Assembly: GCF_003390935.1 (NCBI RefSeq) | Contig: NZ_QNQZ01000001.1 | Span: 124,001-188,000 of the forward strand | DNA from: Lewinella sp. IMCC34191 | GTDB taxonomy: Bacteria > Bacteroidota > Bacteroidia > Chitinophagales > Saprospiraceae | Direction: 5' to 3' | DNA length: 64,000 nucleotides | In this document: piece after piece, positions 50,234 to 60,045 of the stretch | Numbering within the stretch: the first letter of the stretch is position 1 | Layout of the letters: each line of letters begins with the position of its first letter | Made by a program: the position numbers and the translations under genes | Notes under the pieces: model-generated | What the model was told of the DNA's origin: nothing | The model's input: only the letters and a program-made list of their open reading frames with translations | The model's database searches: none

Positions 50234-52357
50234 TTGGCCGTAAATTTCAAGGACGAGGTACTTATTCGCATCTTCGCGATCCTGGCGGTAGTCATCGTGC
50301 CGGTGGCGGGGCTGTTGGTGTACCGGACCTTCGACATCGCGGTGCTGCGCCAGGCTGAGTTCCAGGAACTGGGGAAGGAAAGGTTCCGGGTAGTCACCGT
50401 ACAGGCCGAGCGGGGAAATATCTACGGTCGCAACGATAATCTGCTGGCGACGTCGGTTCCCTACTTCAGTCTGCACTTCGACCCCTACGTGGCCAGCCCG
50501 CGTGATTATTACGATAACATCGATAGCCTGGCCATTCTCTTGTCCCGCTACGTCGACAACGAGCACACCGCCGGGTCCTGGCGCGACAGCCTGCTCATGA
50601 TGCGCGACAGCGTAGCCGGCTCCCCCAATCACTACTTTAAGCTGAAGGAGAGTGTCAGCTACAGCGAATTGTCGCGGATCCGCAAGTTTCCCATTTTCAA
50701 TCAGGGTCGAATGGGTGGCGGCCTGATCGTGGAGAAGCGGGCCGCCCGTAAACGACCCTTCGGATGGCTGGCCCGGCGCACCATCGGCTACAGCCGGGAA
50801 TCCGGCGCGAAGGTCGGCCTGGAAGGTGCCTTCGATGCCCAGCTGGCCGGGGAAAGCGGACAACAGGAGATGTTCAATATGGGCAATGGCATTTGGTTGC
50901 CTACGGACAACCTATCCATTGTGGAGCCGACATCCGGCGCGGACGTACATACCACCCTGGATGTCAATATGCAGGACATTGCCGAAAACGCTCTGGAAAG
51001 GGGCGTGCGTCGACACCGGGCCGAGTGGGGTGCCGCCATCGTAATGGAAGTAGAAACCGGGGCCATACGCGCTATGGCTAACCTCGGAGCGGTGAACGCA
51101 GACCGGAACAAGTTCGCCGAGCAGTACAACTACGCCATCTCCCGGGCCAACGAGCCGGGGTCCACCTTTAAACTCGCCACGATGATGGCGCTCCTGGAGG
51201 ACGGCTACGTCGATCTGGACAGTGAGGTGGATATTGAGAACGGCAAGAAGAAGTTTTACGACCTCACGATGGAGGACTCCAGTCCGGCCAGTCGGGGCTG
51301 GCGCGTGGTGAGCGTACGCGACGCCTTCGAGCAGTCGTCCAACGTAGGTATGGCCAAGCTCGTCGATAGCCTGTATAAGGGGAATGAGTTCTCCGAACGC
51401 CTGCGCGACTTCCACCTCGACAGCCAGAGCGGCATCGAGCTGGAGGGCGAGCGTACGCCCTTCATTAACGATCCGAGTCAGGATGGTTTCTCCGGCATTT
51501 CCCGCGCCTGGATGGCCATCGGTTACGAAAGCCGACTCACTCCGCTTCAGATGCTTACCTTCTATAATACGGTGGCCAACGGGGGTAAAATGATGAAGCC
51601 CTACCTGGTTACCAAAGTGGAACGGGGCGGCCGTATACTGGAGAACTATAAGCCAACCGTCATTGACGATGAACTGGCCAGTGCGGAAACCATCGAAGAG
51701 CTGCAGTCCCTTCTCGAAGGGGTAGTGGAAAGAGGTACGGCCCGCCGGCTGAAGTCGGAGCAATACCGTTTCGCCGCCAAAACCGGGACGAGTCAGCAGA
51801 ACTACGGTCACCGCAACCAAAAAACGAAGTACCAGGCAAGTTTCGCCGGCTATTTTCCCGCGGAAAATCCGACCTACAGTATCATTGTGGTAATAAAGGA
51901 TCCCACCGTCGGCGGCTACTATGGCGGCGAGGTGGCCGGACCAATATTCCGGGAGATTGCCGACAATATTTACAACAGCATGATCGAGGTACACGAGCCC
52001 ATCAATCGCGGTCCGCGCCCGGTACTCTACGCCGGCGAGTTGCCCAGCCGCGACGCGGGCTACCTGCCGGAACTGGTCGACGTGCTGGATTACGTTAACG
52101 TACCCGTCGATACGCTGCCGGACGCCGAATTGGCGGTCATCGGGGCGGGCGACGAAGCGGTCGAACTGGCGGCTATCAATCCGGCGGGGCAGCGCTTCCC
52201 CAACGTGCGGGGCATGCGCCTGCGCGATGCGCTGTACGTGCTCGAAAACGACGGCTACGTAGTCCACCCCCGCGGTGTCGGACGCGTGGTCAATATGCGC
52301 TGGCAGAGCGACGGCAACGGACAGCCCGGTCGCGACGTAGAACTCATACTCCGATAA
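50234..52357 (+). CDS. ftsI: division transpeptidase FtsI (PBP3-like) with C-terminal PASTA-like region
   Basis: Cross-links septal peptidoglycan. The 707-residue protein has a membrane anchor at about 10-30 (RIFAILAVVIVPVAGLLVY) and a pedestal domain starting at the RGNIYGRNDNLLA motif. The transpeptidase carries SxxK Ser310-Thr-Phe-Lys313 in EPGSTFKLA, SxN in FEQSSNVGM, and KTG at Lys516 in AAKTGTSQ. Residues about 655-707 (FPNVRGMRLRDALYVLENDG) resemble a single PASTA domain. It appears to start at TTG 50234; I see no in-frame ATG before the membrane anchor. The stop is 1 bp from murE. Confidence 0.95.
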   Translation: MAVNFKDEVLIRIFAILAVVIVPVAGLLVYRTFDIAVLRQAEFQELGKERFRVVTVQAERGNIYGRNDNLLATSVPYFSLHFDPYVASPRDYYDNIDSLAILLSRYVDNEHTAGSWRDSLLMMRDSVAGSPNHYFKLKESVSYSELSRIRKFPIFNQGRMGGGLIVEKRAARKRPFGWLARRTIGYSRESGAKVGLEGAFDAQLAGESGQQEMFNMGNGIWLPTDNLSIVEPTSGADVHTTLDVNMQDIAENALERGVRRHRAEWGAAIVMEVETGAIRAMANLGAVNADRNKFAEQYNYAISRANEPGSTFKLATMMALLEDGYVDLDSEVDIENGKKKFYDLTMEDSSPASRGWRVVSVRDAFEQSSNVGMAKLVDSLYKGNEFSERLRDFHLDSQSGIELEGERTPFINDPSQDGFSGISRAWMAIGYESRLTPLQMLTFYNTVANGGKMMKPYLVTKVERGGRILENYKPTVIDDELASAETIEELQSLLEGVVERGTARRLKSEQYRFAAKTGTSQQNYGHRNQKTKYQASFAGYFPAENPTYSIIVVIKDPTVGGYYGGEVAGPIFREIADNIYNSMIEVHEPINRGPRPVLYAGELPSRDAGYLPELVDVLDYVNVPVDTLPDAELAVIGAGDEAVELAAINPAGQRFPNVRGMRLRDALYVLENDGYVVHPRGVGRVVNMRWQSDGNGQPGRDVELILR

Positions 52358-52358
52358 C

Positions 52359-53837
52359 ATGCAGCTTCAAGCCCTCATCGCGCCACTTACCGTCAGCTCC
52401 CTCACCGGGGCAACGGAAGGTCGTGCCATCGAGGGTGTGACCTTTGACAGCCGCAAGGTCGGCGAAGGCTACCTCTTTGTCGCGGTGCCCGGCACCCGGG
52501 TGGACGGACACGACTACCTCGATCAAGCCGTTAAGGCGGGAGCTACGGCCCTCATAGTGGAGGAAGGCCGCGTCTCAGATAATGTCCTGCCCAACGACAC
52601 GGTAACGGTGATCACCGTCCGCGACAGTGCCGCCGCGCTTGCCCTCATCGCGGACGTGTGGTACGATTCACCCAGCCAGGCCATGAAACTGGTGGGCATT
52701 ACCGGTACGAACGGCAAGACCACGGTAGCGACGTTGTTGCACGATCTCTATACTTCGCTGGGTTTCCGATCCGGCTTACTGTCGACGGTAGAGATCCGTA
52801 TCGGCCGCGAACGCCGCGATGCGACCCATACCACCCCGGACGCGCTGGCCATACACGCCGCCCTCGCTGAAATGCGCGACGCACGCGTGGACTACGTCTT
52901 CATGGAAGTCAGCAGCCACGCCGTCCATCAGAAACGCACGCTGGGACTGGACTTTGACGGGGGCGTATTCACGAACATCACCCACGATCACCTCGACTAC
53001 CACGGTAGCTTCGCGGAGTACCTGGCCGCGAAAAAGGCTTTCTTCGATCAGCTCCCCGCGGGCAGTTTTGCCCTCTCCAACGCCGACGATCGCCGGGGAG
53101 ACGTTATGCTGCAGAATACGGCAGCGGCCAAGCATCGCTACAGCCTGCGCTCCAACGTGGAGTTTCACGGCCGCCTGATCGCAAATACGCCACAGGGGCT
53201 GCAGCTGGACATAAACGGTACGGAGGTATTCTTCCCGATGCTCGGTCGCTTCAATGCCTACAACCTGCTGGCCGCCTACGGTACGGCGGTGTTGCTCGGT
53301 CAGTACGAGCAGGAAATACTGGTTAGCCTGAGTGCCCTGAAGGGGGCGGAGGGTCGGTTGGAGGCGGTAGCCGATCCCGCGGGCCGGGTGACCGCGCTGG
53401 TGGATTACGCCCATACCCCCGATGCCCTGCGCAACGTACTTGAAACCCTGCGGGCCCTCTTGCCGGAAGGCCACCGACTCACCTGCGTGGTGGGCGCGGG
53501 AGGAGACCGGGACCGTACCAAGCGTCCGGAAATGGCCCGCATCGCCGCCGAACTGGCCGATCAGGTTATCCTGACCAGTGATAATCCGCGTTCGGAGTCA
53601 CCCGACGCGATACTGAGCGAGATGGAAGCGGGCCTATCCGCCGAAGCCATGCGCCGCGTGCTGCGCATCACCGACCGCCGCCAGGCCATCCGCACCGCCG
53701 TTCGTCTGGGTAACGAGGTTCTTCTCGTCGCCGGGAAAGGCCACGAAACCTACCAGGAAATCCAGGGGCAGCGACTGCCCTTCGACGACCGGAAGGAATT
53801 AGCTCAAGCCCTAAAAGAATTCGCCCGTGTTAATTGA
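52359..53837 (+). CDS. murE: UDP-MurNAc-L-Ala-D-Glu:meso-diaminopimelate ligase
   Basis: Adds the third residue to the peptidoglycan stem peptide. The 492-residue protein has the MurE start (EGVTFDSRKVGEGYLFVAVPG), P-loop GITGTNGKTT (113-122), HTTPDAL, VSSHAVHQKR and NITHDHLDYHG. The substrate-specifying DNPRSE motif near 400 indicates meso-diaminopimelate rather than lysine. Asd in this window supplies the diaminopimelate branch. Its 3' end overlaps mraY by 11 bp. Confidence 0.97.
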   Translation: MQLQALIAPLTVSSLTGATEGRAIEGVTFDSRKVGEGYLFVAVPGTRVDGHDYLDQAVKAGATALIVEEGRVSDNVLPNDTVTVITVRDSAAALALIADVWYDSPSQAMKLVGITGTNGKTTVATLLHDLYTSLGFRSGLLSTVEIRIGRERRDATHTTPDALAIHAALAEMRDARVDYVFMEVSSHAVHQKRTLGLDFDGGVFTNITHDHLDYHGSFAEYLAAKKAFFDQLPAGSFALSNADDRRGDVMLQNTAAAKHRYSLRSNVEFHGRLIANTPQGLQLDINGTEVFFPMLGRFNAYNLLAAYGTAVLLGQYEQEILVSLSALKGAEGRLEAVADPAGRVTALVDYAHTPDALRNVLETLRALLPEGHRLTCVVGAGGDRDRTKRPEMARIAAELADQVILTSDNPRSESPDAILSEMEAGLSAEAMRRVLRITDRRQAIRTAVRLGNEVLLVAGKGHETYQEIQGQRLPFDDRKELAQALKEFARVN

Positions 53838-55083
53838 GCTAGTCGACTGGTTAAAGGCCACTTTTGGAGACTTCCCCGGTGGGAACCTGCTGGACTTCCT
53901 CAGCTTCCGGGCGGGGGTAGCCATCATCGTCTCCCTGGTCCTTAGTATGGTGACGGGTGGTCGCATCATCCGGTACCTACGCAAGAAGCAGATCGGGGAA
54001 TCCGTGCGCGACCTCGGGCTGGAAGGGCAGATGGAAAAGAAAGGAACGCCTACGATGGGCGGCGTCATCATCCTGTTGGCAGTACTGGTTCCGTGCCTGC
54101 TCTTTGCCCGGCTGGATAATATCTACCTGATCACCATGCTGGTAGCTACGGTATGGATGGGAGCCATCGGCTTCGTCGACGACTACCTGAAGATCAAGCA
54201 TAAGAACAAGGACGGACTGGCGGGTAAATTCAAGATCCTCGGGCAGGTTGGCCTCGGCTTGCTCATCGCCCTTATTATGCTCTTCAACGAGCAGGTCGTG
54301 GTGCGCCTCGACGTCGACAGTGCCCAGGAGATCGGCATCAGCGACGCCCAGCAGGCCGGACCGGTAGAGACGATCCAACTGGATAACGGGCAGATCGTGC
54401 AGCGGGCCAACTACCGGACCACCCTTACGAACGTGCCCTTCATCAAGGACAGCGTGATGACCTACGCCGACGTCTTCAACATCGGCCGTCACCTGGTGTG
54501 GATCATCTTCGTGCCCCTCATCATCTTTATCGTGACCGCAGTATCCAACGCCGCCAACCTGACCGACGGTCTGGACGGTCTGGCTACGGGCACCTCGGCC
54601 ATCATCGCCGGAACGCTGGCGGTCTTCGCCTACGTGGGCAGTAACGCCATCGCGGCCAACTACCTCGGCATCCTGCACCTGCCGGGTACCCAGGAACTGA
54701 TCGTCTTCAGCGGCTGTCTGCTGGGCGCTTGTCTCGGGTTCCTGTGGCACAACAGCTTCCCGGCCTCCGTCTTCATGGGCGATACCGGGTCATTGGCCCT
54801 AGGGGGCATCATCGCCGCCCTGGCGATCCTGCTGCGTAAGGAGCTACTGATTCCCATCCTCTGCGGCATCTTCGTGATCGAGAACCTGTCCGTGATGGCC
54901 CAGGTGGGCTACTTTAAGTATACCCGCAAGAAATACGGTGAAGGGCGCCGCATCCTCCGGATGTCGCCCCTGCATCACCACTACCAGAAAAGCGGCATGT
55001 CCGAAGTCAAGATCGTGATCCGCTTCTGGATCATCGGTATCCTGCTGGCCGTTGCCACCATCCTGACCCTTAAACTCCGCTAA
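53827..55083 (+). CDS. mraY: phospho-MurNAc-pentapeptide transferase
   Basis: Integral membrane enzyme that makes lipid I. The 418-residue protein has about ten helices and the family motifs KKGTPTMGG, GFVDDYLKIKHKNKDGL, NAANLTDGLDGLATG, VFMGDTGSLALGG and MSPLHHHYQKSG. It is about 55 residues longer than E. coli MraY because of a hydrophilic insertion at roughly 160-215 (from QVVVRLDVDSAQEI to SVMTYADVF), which I believe is usual in Bacteroidota. The start is GTG 53827 inside the murE end, so translation is coupled. Confidence 0.97.
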   Translation: MLIELVDWLKATFGDFPGGNLLDFLSFRAGVAIIVSLVLSMVTGGRIIRYLRKKQIGESVRDLGLEGQMEKKGTPTMGGVIILLAVLVPCLLFARLDNIYLITMLVATVWMGAIGFVDDYLKIKHKNKDGLAGKFKILGQVGLGLLIALIMLFNEQVVVRLDVDSAQEIGISDAQQAGPVETIQLDNGQIVQRANYRTTLTNVPFIKDSVMTYADVFNIGRHLVWIIFVPLIIFIVTAVSNAANLTDGLDGLATGTSAIIAGTLAVFAYVGSNAIAANYLGILHLPGTQELIVFSGCLLGACLGFLWHNSFPASVFMGDTGSLALGGIIAALAILLRKELLIPILCGIFVIENLSVMAQVGYFKYTRKKYGEGRRILRMSPLHHHYQKSGMSEVKIVIRFWIIGILLAVATILTLKLR

Positions 55084-55088
55084 TCCCC

Positions 55089-56408
55089 GTGAGCAAACGA
55101 CTAGTCATCCTCGGTGCCGGTGAATCCGGAGCAAGTGCCGCCCGCCTCGGGCAGCGCGAGGGGTACGACGTATTCGTCAGTGACGCCGGTGCCGGCAACG
55201 ACACCTACCTGGCGGAACTGCGGGAGGCGGGGATCGAATTCGAGACGGGAGGCCACAGCCGTCACCGTCTCCTACAGGCCGATGTCGTGGTCAAAAGCCC
55301 CGGTATTCCGGATACGGCCAACATCATCAAGATGATCGACCAGGCCGGCATCCTGATCGTCTCCGAAATCGAGTTTGCCTTCCGCTACGTAGCACAGGAC
55401 GCTACCATCGTGGGCATAACCGGTAGCAATGGCAAGACGACGACAACCATGCTGACCCACCACCTGCTGCAGACCGCCGGCGAGCGTGTCATGGCCGGAG
55501 GAAACCTGGGCGATAGCTTCGCCCGGCTGCTGGTGGACCATGAACCACAAGATATCTACGTACTGGAACTGAGCAGCTTCCAGTTGGACGGGATTGTCGA
55601 CTTCCGCCCGGATATCGCGACCATCCTCAACATTACCCCGGATCACCTCGACCGCTACGAGTATAAGCTGGAGAAGTACGCCGACAGCAAGTTCCGAATT
55701 GCCCGCCGGCAAAGGGCCTCGGATCATTTGCTGATACTCGACGACCCGGAAACCATTGCACCTGCGCGCCGCCGCAATAAAACGGAGGCCGCTGTAACGG
55801 TTATCGATCCGGAGAAGGATATCGACGGTAGCCGGATCACGGTGCAGGAGCAGGTATTCGATCTGAGCGGCAGCTCGCTACGCGGCCGCCACAATGCGAT
55901 GAACGCCCTCTTTGCCGTCCGCATCGCGCTGCTGCTGAACGTGAGCCCCGAAGAGATCAGGGTGGGGCTGGAAAGCTTCGTTCCCGCCGCCCACCGCATG
56001 GAGGTCATCCCGACTACGGACGGCCGTACCTGGATCAACGATAGCAAGGCCACCAACGTGGACTCCACCTATTTCGCCCTCGAGGCCATGGACGGTCCCA
56101 CCGTCTGGATCGCCGGCGGAACCGACAAGGGCAACGACTACGCGCCGCTGCGCGAACTGCTGAACGGAAAGGTGCATACGCTGATCTGCCTGGGGGTAGA
56201 TAACAAAAAACTGAAGGAGGCCTTCGCGGACATCGACCGGGTGGTCGAGTGCCAGAGTGCCGAACGGGCCGTCGAACTGGCACGGGAGTACGCCGGAGCG
56301 GGTGACCGTATCCTGCTAAGCCCGGCCTGCGCCAGCTTCGACCTATTCAAGAACTACATGGACCGCGGGGATCAGTTCCGCGAGCATGTCAAACGTCAAG
56401 TCGCATGA
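55089..56408 (+). CDS. murD: UDP-MurNAc-L-alanine:D-glutamate ligase
   Basis: Adds D-glutamate, the second stem-peptide residue. The 439-residue protein has the N-terminal GAGESGASAARLG nucleotide motif, ATP P-loop GITGSNGKTTTT near 115, ELSSFQLDGI, NITPDHLDRYEY, and the C-terminal INDSKATNVDST and GGTDKGNDY. The start is GTG 55089, 5 bp after mraY. It overlaps ftsW by 4 bp (ATGA). Confidence 0.97.
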   Translation: MSKRLVILGAGESGASAARLGQREGYDVFVSDAGAGNDTYLAELREAGIEFETGGHSRHRLLQADVVVKSPGIPDTANIIKMIDQAGILIVSEIEFAFRYVAQDATIVGITGSNGKTTTTMLTHHLLQTAGERVMAGGNLGDSFARLLVDHEPQDIYVLELSSFQLDGIVDFRPDIATILNITPDHLDRYEYKLEKYADSKFRIARRQRASDHLLILDDPETIAPARRRNKTEAAVTVIDPEKDIDGSRITVQEQVFDLSGSSLRGRHNAMNALFAVRIALLLNVSPEEIRVGLESFVPAAHRMEVIPTTDGRTWINDSKATNVDSTYFALEAMDGPTVWIAGGTDKGNDYAPLRELLNGKVHTLICLGVDNKKLKEAFADIDRVVECQSAERAVELAREYAGAGDRILLSPACASFDLFKNYMDRGDQFREHVKRQVA

Positions 56409-57565
56409 GCATCTCCACACGCATAGCTACCGAGCTGCGCGGCGACCGCGTTCTCTGGGCCATCATAATCATCCTGTCGCTGATCTCCATGGTCGCGGTC
56501 TACAGCGCGGTGGCCAACCTGGCGTACCGCAATGCCGACGGCGCGGTGAACGGCTACATCTTCAAGCACGGCGTGATCCTCGGATTCGGGCTCATCATCG
56601 TATACATCGGTCACCTGCTGGCCTACACCAAGTACAGCCGATGGGCGCCGACGATGCTTATCATCGCCATTATCCTGCTGTTACTCACGCAGGTATTTGG
56701 TACCGAGATCAACGGGGCCAAGCGCTGGCTGACTATACCCGGCATCAACCTGACCTTTCAGAGTTCGGACTTCGCCAAGCTGGCGCTCATCCTCTTCGTA
56801 GCCCGTGCGATCGGATCCAAGCAGGACGTGATCAAGGACTTCCGGGAAGCCTTCGTTCCGATCATCCTACCAGTGCTGGGCATCTGTCTACTGATCGCCC
56901 TGAGTGACCTTTCTTCGGCTATCATGCTCTTCGTGATCTGCATTCTGATGATGATCGTGGGACGCGTGGCGATGCAGTACATCCTGATGCTGATCCTGCT
57001 GGGCATCAGTGTATTCAGTATGCTGGTCATGGTGGGGTCGAAATACCCCCAACTCGTGCCGCGGGCTGCCACCTGGGAGAAGCGGATCGAGACCTACTTC
57101 AACCCCTCCGCGGCGAAGGTGGACGACCGCCGGCAGATTACCGGGGCGATGATTGCCATTGCTAACGGGGGTGTCATCGGTGTCGGGCCGGGAAATTCTA
57201 CCCAGCGTCATACGCTGTACAGTGCCCAGTCTGACTTTATTTACAGCATTATCGTGGAGGAGTACGGCGCGATAGGTGGTACGTTGCTGATCGCGATCTA
57301 CCTCTTGCTGTTCTTCCGGGTTATCCGCTTGGTGACGCGAAGTAGTAAAGCCTTCGGGGCGATGGTGGCCTTCGGGATCGGATTAAGCCTCTTGTTGCAG
57401 GCCTTCCTGAACATCGCCGTCAACCTGGACTTGTTACCGGTAACCGGCCTGACGCTCCCCCTCGTGAGCATGGGCGGTACTAGCCTTTTATTCACCTGTA
57501 TTGCGCTAGGCATCCTGATGTCCGTATCGAAATACATAGAAGCCGTGAACGCCGATGCAACCTAA
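56405..57565 (+). CDS. ftsW: septal peptidoglycan polymerase FtsW (SEDS family)
   Basis: A glycosyltransferase of the SEDS family that polymerises lipid II at the septum with FtsI. The 386-residue protein has about ten helices, INGAKRWLTIPGINLTFQSS near 100-118, the catalytic-Asp loop of SEDS proteins between helices 7 and 8 (QSDFIYSIIVEEYG), and the C-terminal PVTGLTLPLVSMGGTSLL. Complete. It overlaps murD by 4 bp and murG by 11 bp. Confidence 0.96.
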   Translation: MSISTRIATELRGDRVLWAIIIILSLISMVAVYSAVANLAYRNADGAVNGYIFKHGVILGFGLIIVYIGHLLAYTKYSRWAPTMLIIAIILLLLTQVFGTEINGAKRWLTIPGINLTFQSSDFAKLALILFVARAIGSKQDVIKDFREAFVPIILPVLGICLLIALSDLSSAIMLFVICILMMIVGRVAMQYILMLILLGISVFSMLVMVGSKYPQLVPRAATWEKRIETYFNPSAAKVDDRRQITGAMIAIANGGVIGVGPGNSTQRHTLYSAQSDFIYSIIVEEYGAIGGTLLIAIYLLLFFRVIRLVTRSSKAFGAMVAFGIGLSLLLQAFLNIAVNLDLLPVTGLTLPLVSMGGTSLLFTCIALGILMSVSKYIEAVNADAT

Positions 57566-58676
57566 GCGACCCCTCCGATTTATCGTGAGTGGCGGCGGTA
57601 CCGGCGGCCACATCTTCCCGGCGATCGCCATCGCCGACGAGCTCCGCCGTCTACGGCCGGACGCCGAATTCCTGTTCGTAGGCGCGAAGGGGAAAATGGA
57701 GATGGAAAAGGTTCCCGCGGCGGGCTACCGCATCGAGGGGCTGTGGATCAGCGGCCTCCAGCGGCGGCTGACCCTGGACAATCTGAGTTTCCCGGTGAAG
57801 GTGCTGAGCAGCCTGTTCCGCAGCCAGCAGATCCTGCGGGAATTCCGGCCGGATGCCGTCATCGGCACCGGTGGCTACGCCGGTGGCCCGGTCCTGTACG
57901 CGGCAGCCAAGCAGGGCATCCCCACGCTGATTCAGGAGCCGAATGCCTTTGCCGGCCTGGCCAACAAGTGGCTCGGTAGCAAGGTGGACAAGATCTGCGT
58001 GGCCTTTCCCGGCATGTCCAAATTCTTCCCCAGCCAGAAGCTGGTGATCACGGGAAATCCGGTCCGCGAACAACTGCTGGAACGGGCGCGCCAAATGGAA
58101 GCCGACGGGTCGAACACCGTCTTGCTGATGGGTGGATCGGGCGGTGCCCGCTCCCTCAACGAAGCCATGGCCGCCTCGACCGACCGGATCGCCGCCCGCC
58201 CCGACGTACGCTGGGTATGGCAGTGCGGAAAGAACTACCTCGATGCGTTCCATGAGTGTGAGACCGCCCGGCTCCCCAACGTGACCATCACGGCATTCCT
58301 GGATAAAATGGACGAGGCCTACGCCCAGGCCACCGTGGTCATCGGTCGGGCCGGCTCGACCACCATCGCCGAGATCGAGTACCTGGGCAAACCCGCCATA
58401 CTGGTACCTTCGCCCTGGGTGGCCGAGGACCACCAGACGCGCAACGCCGAAGCCCTCACCGAGCGGAATGCCGCGGTTCTCGTAGCCGATAGCGAGGTCA
58501 ACGAAAAGCTCGTACCGACCGCTCTCGAGCTAATCGACGATCCGCAGCGGCGGCAAGCGTTGGGCGGCGCAGCGCAGGAACAAGCCAAACCCGGCGCAGT
58601 CAAGCGAATTGCCGACGAGGTTCTTCAACTCATTATTACACACCCAGAAAAAAGCGATATCCATGCAGCTGTCTGA
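57555..58676 (+). CDS. murG: UDP-GlcNAc:lipid I N-acetylglucosaminyltransferase
   Basis: Converts lipid I to lipid II at the inner face of the membrane. The 373-residue GT28 protein has SGGGTGGHIFPAIAIADEL (13-31), GTGGYAGGPVL, LIQEPNAFAGL, LLMGGSGGARSLNEA, and the UDP-sugar segment GRAGSTTIAEIEYLGKPAIL. Near the C-terminus, residues about 336-344 (LGGAAQEQA) are encoded by copy 9 of the dispersed repeat. It overlaps ftsW by 11 bp and murC by 14 bp. Confidence 0.97.
   Translation: MQPKRPLRFIVSGGGTGGHIFPAIAIADELRRLRPDAEFLFVGAKGKMEMEKVPAAGYRIEGLWISGLQRRLTLDNLSFPVKVLSSLFRSQQILREFRPDAVIGTGGYAGGPVLYAAAKQGIPTLIQEPNAFAGLANKWLGSKVDKICVAFPGMSKFFPSQKLVITGNPVREQLLERARQMEADGSNTVLLMGGSGGARSLNEAMAASTDRIAARPDVRWVWQCGKNYLDAFHECETARLPNVTITAFLDKMDEAYAQATVVIGRAGSTTIAEIEYLGKPAILVPSPWVAEDHQTRNAEALTERNAAVLVADSEVNEKLVPTALELIDDPQRRQALGGAAQEQAKPGAVKRIADEVLQLIITHPEKSDIHAAV
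58562..58586 (+). repeat. dispersed GC-rich repeat, copy 9 (inside murG)
   Basis: GGGCGGCGCAGCGCAGGAAC plus AAGCC; two changes from the core. It is in frame near the 3' end of murG and preceded by GCGTT, so chance similarity in coding DNA cannot be excluded. Confidence 0.55.
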
Positions 58677-60045
58677 CGTCGGGCGCGTATACTTCATCGG
58701 CATCGGTGGCATTGGTATGTCGGCCGTGGCCCGCTACTTCCGTAGCCGGGGGATTGAAGTATCCGGATACGACAAGACCTCCACCGTACTGACCCGGCGG
58801 CTGGAGCAGGAGGGCATGGCTATCCACTACGATGCTCAGCCGGAGTCGCTCCCGGCGCCCGGTGACGATCTGCTGGTGGTCTATACCCCCGCCATCCCGA
58901 AGAACTTTCCCGAGCTGGTACAGGTGCAGCAGGGCGGTTATCACCTCATGAAACGCTCCGAGGTACTCGGGCTCATCAGCCGCGAGATGCGCTGCGTGGG
59001 TATTGCCGGTACCCACGGCAAGACGACCACTACGACCATCACGACCTACCTGATGGCAACCGCCGGACTGGACCCCTCCGCCTTCCTTGGCGGCATAGCC
59101 CGGGATTTTGACGGCAACTACGTACACGGCGATAGCGACTGGGTGGTCGTGGAGGCTGACGAGTACGACCGCAGCTTCCTGCGGCTGAGTCCGGAAATCG
59201 CGGTGGTTTTATCCACCGATCCCGACCACCTCGATATCTACGGCGATCACGGGCAGATGCTGGAAACGGGTTTCCGTGCCTATGCCAAACGCGTGAAGCC
59301 GGGTGGCCAGCTGATTGTCCGCTACGACGTGGCGGAGCACTTCGCCGACATCGAGAACGTGATGGTGTCGACCTTCGGGATCGGCGCCGGCGACTTCTGT
59401 GCTCAGAACATTCGGGTGGAAGACGGTGCCTTTCACTTCGACCTCCGGGAGCCGGACGGTCACCTCATCAACGGTTTGCGCACGGCGCTGCCCGGGCGGC
59501 ACAACGTAGAGAACGCCGTGGCGGCCTGCGCCGTTACCCGCCTGGCAGGCGGCAACCAGGAAGATCTGCGGGAGGGACTGGCCAATTTTCACGGCATCGC
59601 CCGGCGTTTCGAGACCGTGCTCAAAAATGGGCGGCTGGTGATCATTGACGATTACGCCCACCATCCCACCGAACTGACGGCGGCCATCTCGGCTGCCCGT
59701 GAGTTGTATCCGAACCGGACCATCCGGGGCGTCTTCCAGCCCCACCTGTATAGCCGCACCCAGGACTTTGCCGCTGGATTTGCCCGGGCACTGGACCTGC
59801 TGGACGAAGCCATCATCATACCGATCTATCCGGCGCGCGAGGAACCCATTCCCGGGGTGACCAGCCAGCTGGTTTACGGGATGATGAAGAACGAAAAACG
59901 CCGCTTGCTCAGCGAAACGCAAATGCTGGAGGCGACGGCGGAACTAAAGGACGGCGTGCTGCTGTTACTCGGCGCCGGCAACATCGATGCCCTGGTAACG
60001 CGGGTAGTCGCTCAGCACCGTAAAACAACGAATGATGACCAATAA
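58663..60045 (+). CDS. murC: UDP-MurNAc:L-alanine ligase
   Basis: Adds L-alanine, the first stem-peptide residue. The 460-residue protein has VYFIGIGGIGMSAVARY at the start, P-loop GIAGTHGKTTTTT near 110, VEADEYDRSFL, LSTDPDHLDIYG, and the C-terminal DDYAHHPTEL and GVFQPHLYSRT. ATG 58663 is preferred over an upstream in-frame start because it fits the family start and leaves a 14-bp overlap with murG. It overlaps ftsQ by 14 bp. Confidence 0.97.
   Translation: MQLSDVGRVYFIGIGGIGMSAVARYFRSRGIEVSGYDKTSTVLTRRLEQEGMAIHYDAQPESLPAPGDDLLVVYTPAIPKNFPELVQVQQGGYHLMKRSEVLGLISREMRCVGIAGTHGKTTTTTITTYLMATAGLDPSAFLGGIARDFDGNYVHGDSDWVVVEADEYDRSFLRLSPEIAVVLSTDPDHLDIYGDHGQMLETGFRAYAKRVKPGGQLIVRYDVAEHFADIENVMVSTFGIGAGDFCAQNIRVEDGAFHFDLREPDGHLINGLRTALPGRHNVENAVAACAVTRLAGGNQEDLREGLANFHGIARRFETVLKNGRLVIIDDYAHHPTELTAAISAARELYPNRTIRGVFQPHLYSRTQDFAAGFARALDLLDEAIIIPIYPAREEPIPGVTSQLVYGMMKNEKRRLLSETQMLEATAELKDGVLLLLGAGNIDALVTRVVAQHRKTTNDDQ

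Noticed and set aside
50912..52360. 482-codon open frame opposite ftsI
   Set aside because: Antisense shadow of ftsI, which carries all transpeptidase motifs.
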